A DNA stretch of 64,000 nt from Albugo candida (GCA_040437565.1 JBDOQK010000063.1:62001-126000); one strand, 5' to 3'; counted from the first letter of the stretch, positions 45,763 through 58,603 are shown. Notes: generated from the letters alone by a model not told the origin. Numbers and translations: made by a program.

Positions 45763-46298
45763 ACCCTCTTATTTATTGGAAAAGAAAATTTATCGTCATA
45801 TGCCAAAACGAATATCGGTTTTGAAGTGACTTTTCAAATTTTGTGCTTTGAATGCTTGGCGTCAGCATCATACTAAAGAAGTAGTCCTTACTGACCCTGG
45901 ACTACTAGATCCTTTTGTTGTCATCTCTTTACCGATCAAGTGAAAAGGATTTCAGCTAGGTTTTTCGTACACTTTCACTACCTCAGACGGGTGTCCTCTA
46001 TCTCATATTATCAAGTTCGCCACGGTACTGCTTATTGAAAGTTCCCTCTTTATGGTTCGACTACCTAGTGATAGAAATAGCGAATGAGGAGGGAAGGAAT
46101 GTATTGAAAACACTTCGTACCTCTCTTCATTCCGGGAAAGAATAGGAGCTAGGAAGAAATATTTATTACAGCAAGGTGAAAAGGATATCCGTCTTCGAGA
46201 AGAAGCTGACGTCATACGACTTCAAGTGAACTTGGACGAAGTAGTAGCAGCTTAACGCCTATATTGAAGAGTCCACGTTTGATAATAATATCAAGTAC
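45763..46298. other. No gene seen; may include upstream LINE sequence
   Basis: Interrupted frames. The piece at 46185-46250 (LRREADVIRLQVNLDEV) may belong to the LINE that follows. Confidence 0.4.
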
Positions 46299-47540
46299 AT
46301 GGAGAAATCATGTCGCCATTGTTTTGACCGTGAACGCGACATACTATCGAGTACTTTTGGAGTAAGTTTTACTCCTAACTGGACAAGTAAGTATACCCTA
46401 TATATACAGTATCACCCATCGGTTCCACAAAATTGGGGTAGTGTAATGCGATATCAAGAAAGTTTATCTGGAATTACTTGGCGTTTAGATTCGAACAGGC
46501 AAGAACCATTAACCCAATTCATTCCGCAAACATCATTTGAGTCTGATGATTCTTTTTTGTCGCCTTCATCAACAAAGCTGGAGGTAGATGAAGTAACTAA
46601 GCATATTCGTGGACAATCCGTAACTAGAATGGACGGATCGTCGGAAACATTCTATCATCTCGATCCGTGTTTTTGAATTATCTGCAAATTGTCTTCGAAG
46701 GCCAACTTCGTCGAGGATCTTTGCTGCGTTATCAGCCTAGCTCGGCAATCACGTTGCTGTACTAAAAAGAATCTCGTGCTGATCCTGGAAACTATCGTCC
46801 CATAGCATCAATGTTCGTGTGTATAAATACCCTGTCGGAAAGACTCGAATACCGACTGAATCAGGTGCTTTTGAAATAACTCCCCGAGTATCAAGAAGAA
46901 TTCCTGTTACTCATCAACACATTCTATACATGATCGATCTGCGGAATCTAGTCAATCATCGTGATCAAGAAGCATGCGCAACATTTCTCGATTTAGAGAA
47001 TGCGTACGACTAAGTGAATTGCTCGTAGATATTTCCGATTTTGTCAGAAATGAACGCTGAAAGTCTTCATTCGGTAGATAATACAAAGCTTCTATACAGC
47101 AACACTGATGTTTTATTGTTGTTAAAATGGTTTACACTTTCACCAAAAGTATCCATTTGTGTGGTGTGTAGCAAGGTGATCTACTTTCAGCATTGCTCTT
47201 TCTTATGACGATTGAGTCTTGATGCGGAGGAATGAAGGACCCGGACTATGCTCAACTCGAAGAATACAGCAAGCGTGTTCTTTTTTGCGGACGACTCGAT
47301 ATTATTAGCTTCTTCGCTTCAATTCTGCTCGAGACTGTTCAATATTATTGCGATGGTTCAGGTGCAAAGCGAGAAATTCCAAGTCAGCTTTGCTAGTAGT
47401 AAAGCGGCACCAACTATGTCAACCGTTTGCAAAAATTACGGTGCTTTCACCATTCGAGTCTGTGAAGTTTTCGAAATTCCATACAGCCAATCACCAGTGA
47501 TTATTGACTTTCAGATATATTTATTCTATGGTAAATCCTT
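46299..47540 (+). mobile_element. LINE (non-LTR) reverse transcriptase remnant
   Basis: Reverse transcriptase blocks in order on the plus strand: MDGSSETFYH with LQIVFEGQLRRGSL (finger region), KESRADPGNYRPIASM (the NYRPI block of non-LTR enzymes), HQHILYMIDLRN, TFLDLENAYD, LLYSNTD, then FFADDSILLASSL (the catalytic FADD) and QVSFASSKAA. Frames change several times and stops are present. The product may continue to about 48080 (AAKYWWHKEWFYRVYG). Clade resembles L1/Tx1-type, uncertain. Confidence 0.75.
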
Positions 47541-50500
47541 CAGCGGTTGCTTGGTCCAGAACAATTTGCGGCTAAATACTGGTGGCACAAAGAATGGTTC
47601 TATCGCGTTTATGGCATTTTACAACTCCTTCCGATGTTCCGCAACATTCACTTCGACGCAGGTAATCGATGCTTGATGCAAGTCGAAAGTATGAGTAAGA
47701 TTCAACAAACCTTCGACTGTCAAAGTGATCAAGTAAGAATTTTTGTACCTACCTCGAAGAGCTCGACCGTCTATCGTGTCCCGAAAGAAAATTGGCACAG
47801 GCGTCTCCGATTTGGTGTGGCATTCAACTTTTGGAAAAGCAGTTTACTTTTCCGACTATACTTCGGACTCAACTTTTTCGAGTTGTTGGCGAGGCTTTAT
47901 AACCGGATGAGCGGCACCCATGCTGCTCCACGTACTCCACAAAAGCATGCTACTAATTATTCGGTCATTCCGTTCCGAGCAGCCTTCTGTTCGGTTACCA
48001 GTTCGTGCACGATTCTCGTTATCACAATAGTCACATCCAGAAATCATCCTGTGGCCAAGAAGCATCGCGATTAAGTGGAATGTTACTTTTCCACTGCAAC
48101 AGGAAAAGTCCAATTTGGGAAGAACTCATTCGTTCTTGAAAAAGCTCCTTTCGGTTCGACCAAGATGGCAAAATATCGCGTGTACACGGGCTCCTACACT
48201 TGTGATGCCTGGAAACCTTTTCGACTGGTGATGGAAGATCTTTGGTTTCAATTAGTCGCGGTTGCGATTCATCTAATTCTGAGAGATGGAAACTGCAGAC
48301 TTTTCGATTAAGGCACTTTGCCACCTACTGCTCCTGCTGTTTCGGTGATTTATAACATATTCAGTACTCACATCTGAAACTTTAACGGCAGNNNNNNNNN
48401 NNNNNNNNNNNNNNNNNNNNNNNNNNNNNNNNNNNNNNNNNNNNNNNNNNNNNNNNNNNNNNNNNNNNNNNNNNNNNNNNNNNNNNNNNNNCCAGTTCGT
48501 GCACGATTCTCGTTATCACAATAGTCACATCCAGAAATCATCCTGTGGCCAAGAAGCATCGCGATTAAGTGGAATGTTACTTTTCCACTGCAACAGGAAA
48601 AGTCCAATTTGGGAAGAACTCATTCGTTCTTGAAAAAGCTCCTTTCGGTTCGACCAAGATGGCAAAATATCGCGTGTACACGGGCTCCTACACTTGTGAT
48701 GCCTGGAAACCTTTTCGACTGGTGATGGAAGATCTTTGGTTTCAATTAGTCGCGGTTGCGATTCATCTAATTCTGAGAGATGGAAACTGCAGACTTTTCG
48801 ATTAAGGCACTTTGCCACCTACTGCTCCTGCTGTTTCGGTGATTTATAACATATTCAGTACTCACATCTGAAACTTTAACGGCAGCTGTATGAAATTGAG
48901 TAGCTAGATAGCACGAAAATACTTTTCTGTCGGCCCTCTTTCCTTACGTTGAAGCTAATAATTTGGTGCTGGGTAGCCTGTCTACGTAGTACTATTGACT
49001 TTCTGAACGTCGGACTTCGATGTGGAGTATTCTACATCAACGTTGCATGTATTTTTGTTTATACTCAATTATAGAACTCATTTTCCGTCTACTTCTAGTA
49101 ATTGATATTCTCTGTGCTTTATACTAGCAGATTCCCTTCTACTTTTGCTCGGGATCTGCTTTGACCCAATATTCGAAAAAAAGAAAAGTAAGATCTTTTA
49201 TCGTTAGTTACGTCAGAAACGTTAGCTGTTGTCTGTAAAAGATACACATAACACACATCAGTAATACAGACACCTTTAACTGAGTAGGGGCGGACGGGCA
49301 GCAAGCAATTCTGCTGTATACGCTCCCAATACCTCCCTTACTTGCTACCCTTCTTCCCGCAACTGGATAGGCGAGCTTAAAAAAATCAGTCACGATACCT
49401 TTTCTCGATCAGACTCTGCTGCAAAAATAAGGATTTACAATCAATAACATATTAACAACCTATCTAAAGATCGTCACGACTCAACATTATGCGTGCGAAC
49501 ATATCGTCAGCCTGCTCGACAATTTCGAGCATAATTTATGTTTTCGTCAAGGATTTGGTACATTGATTGCGTACTACAGGATCATCAGTANNNNNNNNNN
49601 NNNNNNNNNNNNNNNNNNNNNNNNNNNNNNNNNNNNNNNNNNNNNNNNNNNNNNNNNNNNNNNNNNNNNNNNNNNNNNNNNNNNNNNNNNTGTATGAAAT
49701 TGAGTAGCTAGATAGCACGAAAATACTTTTCTGTCGGCCCTCTTTCCTTACGTTGAAGCTAATAATTTGGTGCTGGGTAGCCTGTCTACGTAGTACTATT
49801 GACTTTCTGAACGTCGGACTTCGATGTGGAGTATTCTACATCAACGTTGCATGTATTTTTGTTTATACTCAATTATAGAACTCATTTTCCGTCTACTTCT
49901 AGTAATTGATATTCTCTGTGCTTTATACTAGCAGATTCCCTTCTACTTTTGCTCGGGATCTGCTTTGACCCAATATTCGAAAAAAAGAAAAGTAAGATCT
50001 TTTATCGTTAGTTACGTCAGAAACGTTAGCTGTTGTCTGTAAAAGATACACATAACACACATCAGTAATACAGACACCTTTAACTGAGTAGGGGCGGACG
50101 GGCAGCAAGCAATTCTGCTGTATACGCTCCCAATACCTCCCTTACTTGCTACCCTTCTTCCCGCAACTGGATAGGCGAGCTTAAAAAAATCAGTCACGAT
50201 ACCTTTTCTCGATCAGACTCTGCTGCAAAAATAAGGATTTACAATCAATAACATATTAACAACCTATCTAAAGATCGTCACGACTCAACATTATGCGTGC
50301 GAACATATCATAAGCATGCTCGAAATTTCGAGCATAATTTATGTTTTCGTCAAGGATTTGGTACATTGATTGCGTACTACAGGATCATCAGTACTTCTTC
50401 AGAGTTCGCGCGATGATCTTGTCTACATCGCTACAGAGGCCAGACTTTCTTAAGCTTATAAGCATTCACATGATTTTGAGGTAGGTATGATCACAAATAG

Positions 50501-52639
50501 TGCTTGCTGTTCTTGAAAAGCAAATATCAGGCATTCAGCAAACCCTATAAGATCTTGCTTCAAACTTGTCGTATTGATCACGAATCAACACCTAAAAACA
50601 AGGCAAAATCAAGACCTTAAATATGGCTTTCGCAAGCCGAATTTATTCTTGAGAATCCAACGGAGCAGCTTTGGATACGGCGCCATCTTTCCCTCTCTAT
50701 TTCTTATAATGAGTGGACAAATCGACTCTTCACACACTGCACTCAGTCCAAGATCATCAAACTTTCTTCTTCGATATTTCATCGACCCAGCGTCGACTGA
50801 GTGTTGCGCCAACTCGGTATGCGGGAAGAACTTGTTGCATTCTCATTTTTCGAAATGGGTTTGATACTGGAATTGCAATTTTACTGAACATTGCTTCTTC
50901 GTCGCATTTGTCGGCAATTATTTAACGTGGCACATCAATTTGTTGTCAATGCTCTGTACGATGTGCAATCACCTCTTTGTAGGCTAAAGTAGAGTATACG
51001 GGAAATTGTCGTGCAGAGGGAGCCTTATCCTCGCGAAATACAGTAACTCCAACCTGTTCGAACAATGACTTGTGGGCTGAACCAGGATCTTGCATGCAAT
51101 GACTACAACAAAGACCATTCGTTTTCGTCGAATAATGTTTTTAGTTTTTGCTTACATATATAGTATTTTATTTTGCGTACATTCCAACAGGTCATATGGA
51201 TCCAATACGTGCGTTGAGCTGATGCGTCGGAAATGACCTACAACTCTGGACCTATATTGCCCTTAGTAATTTTATAAGCGCTGGTGATTTTCAAGTTGAA
51301 ACACAGATATCTGAAAATCAAGTGAATCGTGCTCGTGAGTAAAGTCGCAAGTTCAAGACATTTGAACAACAACAAAAACAGTAGCTATAGGATTCGCAAT
51401 GGTACATCTCTTTTTAGTAAAATTGTAGTGCCATAGGTGCAAAAGCCAATTATGGAGAGCGTATGGCATTCGCTTTGTTGACAGCAGTCGATACCAATGG
51501 GACACAGCGGCCTGCGCATCAGCTATTGCAATACGAACCCTCACCATAGAAACGCAGTAGGCTTGGGTTGGCAATCTCTCAATCGTTGTGCATGAAGCCA
51601 GTCTTCTGTATATTGTAAATACTGTCGCTGGCTTACAGGAGTTGAAGAAAAAGAACGTATAGCAAGATGGATTACAATCGCTTCATGATGAATGAGACCC
51701 GATCAGCTCCCACCATTTCACAATGTAACCTCGTCATAAAATTCGCTCTCTTTTATTTGTAATCGACTTTAGTGAGTCCGTGCATCATTTTGATGCTTCG
51801 TTGCCGGCCTAATTTCTATTCTCACTCTTTTTTGTTCGTTTGCACATGAGCCTCTCCGAGTCTTGCAGCAGATTAGTTCGACATCTGACGTCTTGCCAGC
51901 ATCATATTGACGTGAATATTGATCTCATTCAATTGATGCTACTTGTGACGTTTGTGTTTACAGAAGATGTATCAGCTCCGTTGTGCATAACGAGATGACC
52001 TGTCTTTTGCGTTGAGTTTTATAACATTCTGTATTCTTGCAAAGGGCTTTTTCTAAACTCAACAAAGAAAATCTCGATATATAGATGGGATCGAGCCACT
52101 GACTGAGTATGCGCATATGAAAATTACGTCATAGAAGCAATAATGTGTAAGCAACCTCAAGAGGTGAGGTATTGCCCATCTGGTTCTCAAATTAGTTGGA
52201 TCAGGCCTTCAAGTCGTACATCGAATAGGCTGTAGTGCGCCAGCCTTTTCATCGATGGTGATAGAGCGGTGATGCAGGCATCTTTTGTGGCCACACTCGT
52301 CAATCAGATGATAATCTAAGTCTCTCTCAGATGCTTTCGTTCGGCAAAGGTGCATTACCAACGAACCTCCTATTGCCAATATTGCGATTACAAATGACTT
52401 GTCAGGCATAACAATCATCCAGCCGTAGCAATCGGACTTGGTTCAATGAGTAATTTGTCTCTGTAGAAAGCTCATATATATTCATCAAAAGTCCACACCC
52501 TTCATTTCAAAATGGTCGCAATAAAGTAGTTTTTCTCGAGCTTATGTTATTGCAATTCAACGCTTCTTCAGTTAAGCTGAGTGTATGCAGCACGTTATAG
52601 TGTATCAGATTTCTTACTCGTTATGTAGTTCCCTTCCAA
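47541..52639. other. Long gene-poor stretch with two gaps and overlaps
   Basis: Gap 48392-48491 is flanked by a 394-bp overlap (47998-48391 = 48492-48885). Gap 49591-49690 is flanked by a 704/703-bp overlap (48887-49590 and 49691-50393) whose copies differ near 49506-49519. The first ~500 bp may be the LINE's 3' part. Elsewhere only short frames; the minus strand at 52209-52418 has a signal-peptide-like start (MIVMPDKSFVIAILAIGGSL) but no clear product. Confidence 0.5.
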
Positions 52640-52786
52640 ATGACGCCTGAAAACGCCGCCAAAGCCGCGCAATCGCCACACACAAAACCGCAAACGATTG
52701 GAGGAGACCTAGAATACTCAGTTATTATTGGATTAAAATCACTGGGAATACGATGGAAAAGCATCAAAAAATATTGCGCCAAATAA
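52640..52786 (+). CDS. Possible 48-residue protein
   Basis: ATG 52640 to TAA 52786; hydrophilic N-terminus then IGGDLEYSVIIGLKSLGIRW and a basic end. No family recognised. It lies about 230 bp before the phosphatase and could be an upstream short gene or chance. Confidence 0.25.
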   Translation: MTPENAAKAAQSPHTKPQTIGGDLEYSVIIGLKSLGIRWKSIKKYCAK

Positions 52787-53018
52787 AGTATGCTTTTCCG
52801 TCTTATCCAACGACCGAAACAGGTTCATCGTATCCATTCCACTCATACATTTACTTGTAAACAACTTTTACATATGCACCAGAAATTGAGTATTTTCGTG
52901 GCCTCCGAATACGAGAAAAAGCGCTCACTTTAACACAACACAAAATCATACAAAATTTTGTAAAAAAAGTAAGTATTTTGCCATTTTGAACCTCAACTGA
53001 CGCAATCAATTGTGCAGG

Positions 53019-54000
53019 TAAAACAGATGCGATGTACTGAAACGTCTGACGGGCGCAATTCCGCTTTCGTTGCGGAATATGTGCATTTATGCGCTGAAAT
53101 TAGTGGTTCCGACTGGCACAAAGGAGCATTGTGCGTGCAAACAAGGGAACGTATGAAGAAAAACCGTTATGTGGATGTCCTCCCGTATGAAGCGACTCGC
53201 GTGCGTCTACACGACAATGATCCGAATGAGTACATCAACGCAAATCACATTGCACCCTTTTACATCGCATGTTGTGCTCCTTTGCCGAATGCAATGATTG
53301 AATTTTGGAAGATGGTGTGGCAACAGAATGTATATGTGATTGCAATGCTGACACACTTGATCGAGCGCGGACGGATCAAAGCACATCAATATTGGAACGA
53401 GACGATCATGTCGATTACAGACTTTGGTGGCGTCTCTGTTCAGCTTTGTACACAGACGTTTATCGGTCAGAATGGCTCTGTTCTACCAAGCGAAAAAAAC
53501 TCTCTCTACGTCCTCCGAGCTTTTAAAATTTGGAATGGAGACGACTCGTCTCTCAAAGAACGGAATATCGTTCATATTCAGCTGACATGTTGGCCTGATC
53601 ACGGAGTACCACAAGACTTTGGAGCGATTCGTTCGATTTTGGATATCGTCGCTGCTCGAAAACGTGACGCAGACGCGCTAGGAACTGATTTCGAGTCGAA
53701 AGTGATTGTCCACTGTAGTGCGGGAATAGGTCGATCTGGCACATTGATTGCCATTGACATTGTACTGAGACAACTGCGTGCAGCGCTGGTACTGAATAAG
53801 TCTGAAGCAGAGCTTCAGGACGCTCTCAACATTGCAAAAGTCGTATATCACGTGCGATGTCAACGTCCTCTTATGGTACAAACACCGGTACGAAGCACTA
53901 CACAGACAATCTGACCATTACACAAATTCTTTTGTAGCAACAATATGCGATGATCTACGAGTACATTGGTGCCGTATTATCAGATACTCAGTCTTGGTGA
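53019..54000 (+). CDS. Classical protein tyrosine phosphatase
   Basis: Cytosolic-type PTP domain that removes phosphate from tyrosine. Seen: KKNRYVDVLPYEATRV and NDPNEYINANHI (substrate-recognition loop region, with Val replacing the usual Tyr of KNRY), CWPDHGVP (WPD loop) and the signature HCSAGIGRSGT with catalytic Cys and Arg, then PLMVQTP. A 50-bp intron (53888-53937) separates the last exon QQYAMIYEYIGAVL, which matches the QY(E)F-type helix of PTPs. The N-terminal end comes from an upstream exon ending at 52967 (TLTQHKIIQNFVKK), joined over a 51-bp intron (GTAAGT..GCAG). The true start was not found. A second partial copy at 55778-56289 is an assembly artefact. Confidence 0.88.
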
Positions 54001-54199
54001 ACGTGTACTGATGTGATGACGAGAGCCAATTGGTGCCCCAATAGAAATTCCTTCCTTTTCATCGTAATGAGACTCTATCTAGCATTCTACGACTCGGAAC
54101 GTTTGTATTGCCGTATTCACTGACGCATTCACGTTAAATGTCGTTCCAAAGAGCAGAGTGTGCATTCCGTGAGCATAAAAGTGCGTGCATAATTATCGA

Positions 54200-55677
54200 A
54201 TGAAATGGGCGTTCTTTTTTTTATATTTTACGGTCGACACGCCAAAGGCCACGAGAGCCACACGTTCATCGAAGAGACTATCGACAAGCGATCATTCCCC
54301 ACACATGCGGCAGATCAAATTCGTATCTCAATTGCTTTTTCTCATGGAATCCGTCGCAGTATCGGAAGCATTCTCTGATTCGAATGAATGGAACAGCTTT
54401 CAGTATGCGAAATGGCTATGGGATCGTACTGACGGCTCAGACGCGTTTATCACCGACTTTTTCCCGCACGATAGCAATATGACATGCACAACGCACACCA
54501 CACACAATGCTCTCAATCGACAAGTTCGTGGTGTCAATTTGGGCGGTCTTTTCGTGCTGGAGCCTTGGATCACTCCAAGTCTCTTTTATCAATTTCTCGA
54601 TCCCGAGAGACAATTTGGAGAACAAACTCCATACAAAACCGCAATGGATACGTTCACTTTCTGTGAGGCACTCGGAAAAGAAGAAGCGAATCGACAATTA
54701 CGAATTCATTATGCCAATTGGGTGACTGAGAAGGATATCCAGCAATTAGCGATGGCTGGTGTGAATTCGCTTCGTCTTCCTGTTGGAGATTGGATGTTTG
54801 TCGCCTATGAGCCGTATACGGGATGCACAGATGGCGCTATCGAGCATCTTGACAGAGTATTGAAGCTTGCGGAAAAGTACAAATTACAAGTTTTACTCGA
54901 TATTCATGGACACATTGGGTCACAAAATGGAGCCGATAACAGCGGGCAACAAAAACAAGTCGAGTGGGTGCGTCTCGACACCAAAGTCCCGTCGTACCGC
55001 TTTGTACATTGGCCGACACGATCCGCTGATTGGGTTGGGAAATTCGACGTGAAGCATCAAAACTACACGTATATCAACTACAAACATTTGCTTCATTCTC
55101 TCAAAGTCGTTCGAAGGATCACGGAAAGGTATGCAACACACCCGGCAATCAATGGACTGGAAACAGTGAATGAACCTTGGCAATTCACGCCATTGCGTAT
55201 TCTCAAAGAATTCTACTGGAAAAGCTACAAAGTCGTTCGAGCGATTGCTCCGCATTGGACGTTTGTCATGCATGATTCCTTTCGATTCAACCCGAATGAC
55301 TGGCGAGGATTCATGAAAGGATGTCCGGGTATCGTGTTGGACACGCATTTCTACTTGGCATGGCGTGATCCCGGTACAAAAGAAACATTCTTCTCGTACG
55401 CATGCAAGGAAAAGTCGTATATTGCTCAGATGGAAAACGCGATCATGCCGGTTATCGTTGGAGAATGGTCTTTAGCTACCGATAATTGTGCCATGTGGCT
55501 CAATGGATTCAATGACGACGTACCGGGATACCCCAAAGTCAAGTGCTCCTTGACCCAATGTCCTGTGTACGGCACGTACCTCGGACGCGGGTTTCCCGGC
55601 CTCCCTTTAGACGTCACAAAAGCATCACAAGGTCCTTTTGGCACTGGACATTCCGGTCCGTCGTATGGCTTGTGTCC
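54200..55677 (+). CDS. GH5 glucanase, truncated duplicate left of gap
   Basis: Identical to the first ~490 residues of the complete gene at 56489. It ends at the gap and, read through the N run, appears fused to the phosphatase. Both the truncation and the fusion come from the 2189-bp assembly overlap and should not be counted as a gene. Confidence 0.9.
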
Positions 55678-55777
55678 NNNNNNNNNNNNNNNNNNNNNNN
55701 NNNNNNNNNNNNNNNNNNNNNNNNNNNNNNNNNNNNNNNNNNNNNNNNNNNNNNNNNNNNNNNNNNNNNNNNNNNNN

Positions 55778-56289
55778 AGCGAAAAAAACTCTCTCTACGT
55801 CCTCCGAGCTTTTAAAATTTGGAATGGAGACGACTCGTCTCTCAAAGAACGGAATATCGTTCATATTCAGCTGACATGTTGGCCTGATCACGGAGTACCA
55901 CAAGACTTTGGAGCGATTCGTTCGATTTTGGATATCGTCGCTGCTCGAAAACGTGACGCAGACGCGCTAGGAACTGATTTCGAGTCGAAAGTGATTGTCC
56001 ACTGTAGTGCGGGAATAGGTCGATCTGGCACATTGATTGCCATTGACATTGTACTGAGACAACTGCGTGCAGCGCTGGTACTGAATAAGTCTGAAGCAGA
56101 GCTTCAGGACGCTCTCAACATTGCAAAAGTCGTATATCACGTGCGATGTCAACGTCCTCTTATGGTACAAACACCGGTACGAAGCACTACACAGACAATC
56201 TGACCATTACACAAATTCTTTTGTAGCAACAATATGCGATGATCTACGAGTACATTGGTGCCGTATTATCAGATACTCAGTCTTGGTGA
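55778..56289 (+). CDS. Phosphatase 3' part, duplicate right of gap
   Basis: Repeats the second half of the phosphatase at 53489-54000, including WPD loop, HCSAGIGRSG and the final exon. Part of the same overlap; not a separate gene. Confidence 0.9.
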
Positions 56290-56488
56290 ACGTGTACTGA
56301 TGTGATGACGAGAGCCAATTGGTGCCCCAATAGAAATTCCTTCCTTTTCATCGTAATGAGACTCTATCTAGCATTCTACGACTCGGAACGTTTGTATTGC
56401 CGTATTCACTGACGCATTCACGTTAAATGTCGTTCCAAAGAGCAGAGTGTGCATTCCGTGAGCATAAAAGTGCGTGCATAATTATCGA

Positions 56489-58603
56489 ATGAAATGGGCG
56501 TTCTTTTTTTTATATTTTACGGTCGACACGCCAAAGGCCACGAGAGCCACACGTTCATCGAAGAGACTATCGACAAGCGATCATTCCCCACACATGCGGC
56601 AGATCAAATTCGTATCTCAATTGCTTTTTCTCATGGAATCCGTCGCAGTATCGGAAGCATTCTCTGATTCGAATGAATGGAACAGCTTTCAGTATGCGAA
56701 ATGGCTATGGGATCGTACTGACGGCTCAGACGCGTTTATCACCGACTTTTTCCCGCACGATAGCAATATGACATGCACAACGCACACCACACACAATGCT
56801 CTCAATCGACAAGTTCGTGGTGTCAATTTGGGCGGTCTTTTCGTGCTGGAGCCTTGGATCACTCCAAGTCTCTTTTATCAATTTCTCGATCCCGAGAGAC
56901 AATTTGGAGAACAAACTCCATACAAAACCGCAATGGATACGTTCACTTTCTGTGAGGCACTCGGAAAAGAAGAAGCGAATCGACAATTACGAATTCATTA
57001 TGCCAATTGGGTGACTGAGAAGGATATCCAGCAATTAGCGATGGCTGGTGTGAATTCGCTTCGTCTTCCTGTTGGAGATTGGATGTTTGTCGCCTATGAG
57101 CCGTATACGGGATGCACAGATGGCGCTATCGAGCATCTTGACAGAGTATTGAAGCTTGCGGAAAAGTACAAATTACAAGTTTTACTCGATATTCATGGAC
57201 ACATTGGGTCACAAAATGGAGCCGATAACAGCGGGCAACAAAAACAAGTCGAGTGGGTGCGTCTCGACACCAAAGTCCCGTCGTACCGCTTTGTACATTG
57301 GCCGACACGATCCGCTGATTGGGTTGGGAAATTCGACGTGAAGCATCAAAACTACACGTATATCAACTACAAACATTTGCTTCATTCTCTCAAAGTCGTT
57401 CGAAGGATCACGGAAAGGTATGCAACACACCCGGCAATCAATGGACTGGAAACAGTGAATGAACCTTGGCAATTCACGCCATTGCGTATTCTCAAAGAAT
57501 TCTACTGGAAAAGCTACAAAGTCGTTCGAGCGATTGCTCCGCATTGGACGTTTGTCATGCATGATTCCTTTCGATTCAACCCGAATGACTGGCGAGGATT
57601 CATGAAAGGATGTCCGGGTATCGTGTTGGACACGCATTTCTACTTGGCATGGCGTGATCCCGGTACAAAAGAAACATTCTTCTCGTACGCATGCAAGGAA
57701 AAGTCGTATATTGCTCAGATGGAAAACGCGATCATGCCGGTTATCGTTGGAGAATGGTCTTTAGCTACCGATAATTGTGCCATGTGGCTCAATGGATTCA
57801 ATGACGACGTACCGGGATACCCCAAAGTCAAGTGCTCCTTGACCCAATGTCCTGTGTACGGCACGTACCTCGGACGCGGGTTTCCCGGCCTCCCTTTAGA
57901 CGTCACAAAAGCATCACAAGGTCCTTTTGGCACTGGACATTCCGGTCCGTCGTATGGCTTGTGTCCGATCTCCAGCAATATCTCCTTCTCACAGACGAAC
58001 GATACGCATCTCACTGCTCAAATACTTGGCAAACAGCTACATGCGTGGTCTGTGGGTCATGGATATTACTTTTGGAATTTTCGTGCGGAACTTGACCGAA
58101 AATGGAGTTTTCTCGATCTTGTGGAAATGAATCTCACTCCACCGAATATCTCTTCGTACACAAAGGACGATGGCATTTTGTCGGCGTGTGATCGCGAAAA
58201 TGATGAAAACATCGTATGTCGAGCGCGACGCGATGTCACGGAAAGCGAATTGGCGACACAATTAGCAATTGTGTGCGCAGACTCGGATTTGGAATGCTCG
58301 TATCCATCCGAATGGACGGTGCGTCAAAAGTGTGATTGGGCTTTTGATACGCATTGGCGTCAGCACGTGCACGAAGGGATAACGTGTGATTATAACAATA
58401 CTGCACACTTATTTGTGGGGACATTGGATAAGTTTTATTTGGCTGCAACGTATCAGCTTATGGTCGAAGAATCTCCTCGCTGGGTCAGTTATCTCCCTGG
58501 CGGTATGACTGTGATGTTTGTGGTTGGACTTGCGGTCAAATTCAAAGGCATCTATTACTGGTGTCGTCGAAAGGCATTGCGTGCGCATTACGCTTCCATT
58601 TGA
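56489..58603 (+). CDS. GH5 exo-1,3-beta-glucanase-type enzyme, membrane-anchored
   Basis: About 704 residues from ATG 56489. A better signal peptide starts at the internal MRQIKFVSQLLFLMESVAVS, so translation may begin there. GH5 core: RGVNLGGLFVLEPWITPSLF, the SLRLPVGDWMF strand, LDIHG, acid/base Glu325 in TVNEPW, and nucleophile Glu422 in VIVGEWSLA. The region 590-660 holds regularly spaced Cys (CRARRD, CADSDLEC, QKCDW, ITCDYN) resembling an X8/CBM43-like module. A C-terminal helix (GGMTVMFVVGLAVKF) with a basic tail anchors it. The family cleaves 1,3-beta-glucans of oomycete or plant walls. Intact, single exon. Confidence 0.88.
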   Translation: MKWAFFFLYFTVDTPKATRATRSSKRLSTSDHSPHMRQIKFVSQLLFLMESVAVSEAFSDSNEWNSFQYAKWLWDRTDGSDAFITDFFPHDSNMTCTTHTTHNALNRQVRGVNLGGLFVLEPWITPSLFYQFLDPERQFGEQTPYKTAMDTFTFCEALGKEEANRQLRIHYANWVTEKDIQQLAMAGVNSLRLPVGDWMFVAYEPYTGCTDGAIEHLDRVLKLAEKYKLQVLLDIHGHIGSQNGADNSGQQKQVEWVRLDTKVPSYRFVHWPTRSADWVGKFDVKHQNYTYINYKHLLHSLKVVRRITERYATHPAINGLETVNEPWQFTPLRILKEFYWKSYKVVRAIAPHWTFVMHDSFRFNPNDWRGFMKGCPGIVLDTHFYLAWRDPGTKETFFSYACKEKSYIAQMENAIMPVIVGEWSLATDNCAMWLNGFNDDVPGYPKVKCSLTQCPVYGTYLGRGFPGLPLDVTKASQGPFGTGHSGPSYGLCPISSNISFSQTNDTHLTAQILGKQLHAWSVGHGYYFWNFRAELDRKWSFLDLVEMNLTPPNISSYTKDDGILSACDRENDENIVCRARRDVTESELATQLAIVCADSDLECSYPSEWTVRQKCDWAFDTHWRQHVHEGITCDYNNTAHLFVGTLDKFYLAATYQLMVEESPRWVSYLPGGMTVMFVVGLAVKFKGIYYWCRRKALRAHYASI

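Larger units (their letters stand above)
53489..57966. other. 2.2-kb assembly overlap around gap 55678-55777
   Basis: 53489-55677 and 55778-57966 (2189 bp each) appear identical, covering the phosphatase 3' half and the glucanase 5' two thirds. Real order: one phosphatase, then one glucanase. Confidence 0.92.

Noticed and set aside
54185-56203. GH5 glucanase fused to a tyrosine phosphatase
   Set aside because: The fusion reads through 100 N between two halves of a 2.2-kb assembly overlap; the real genes are separate.
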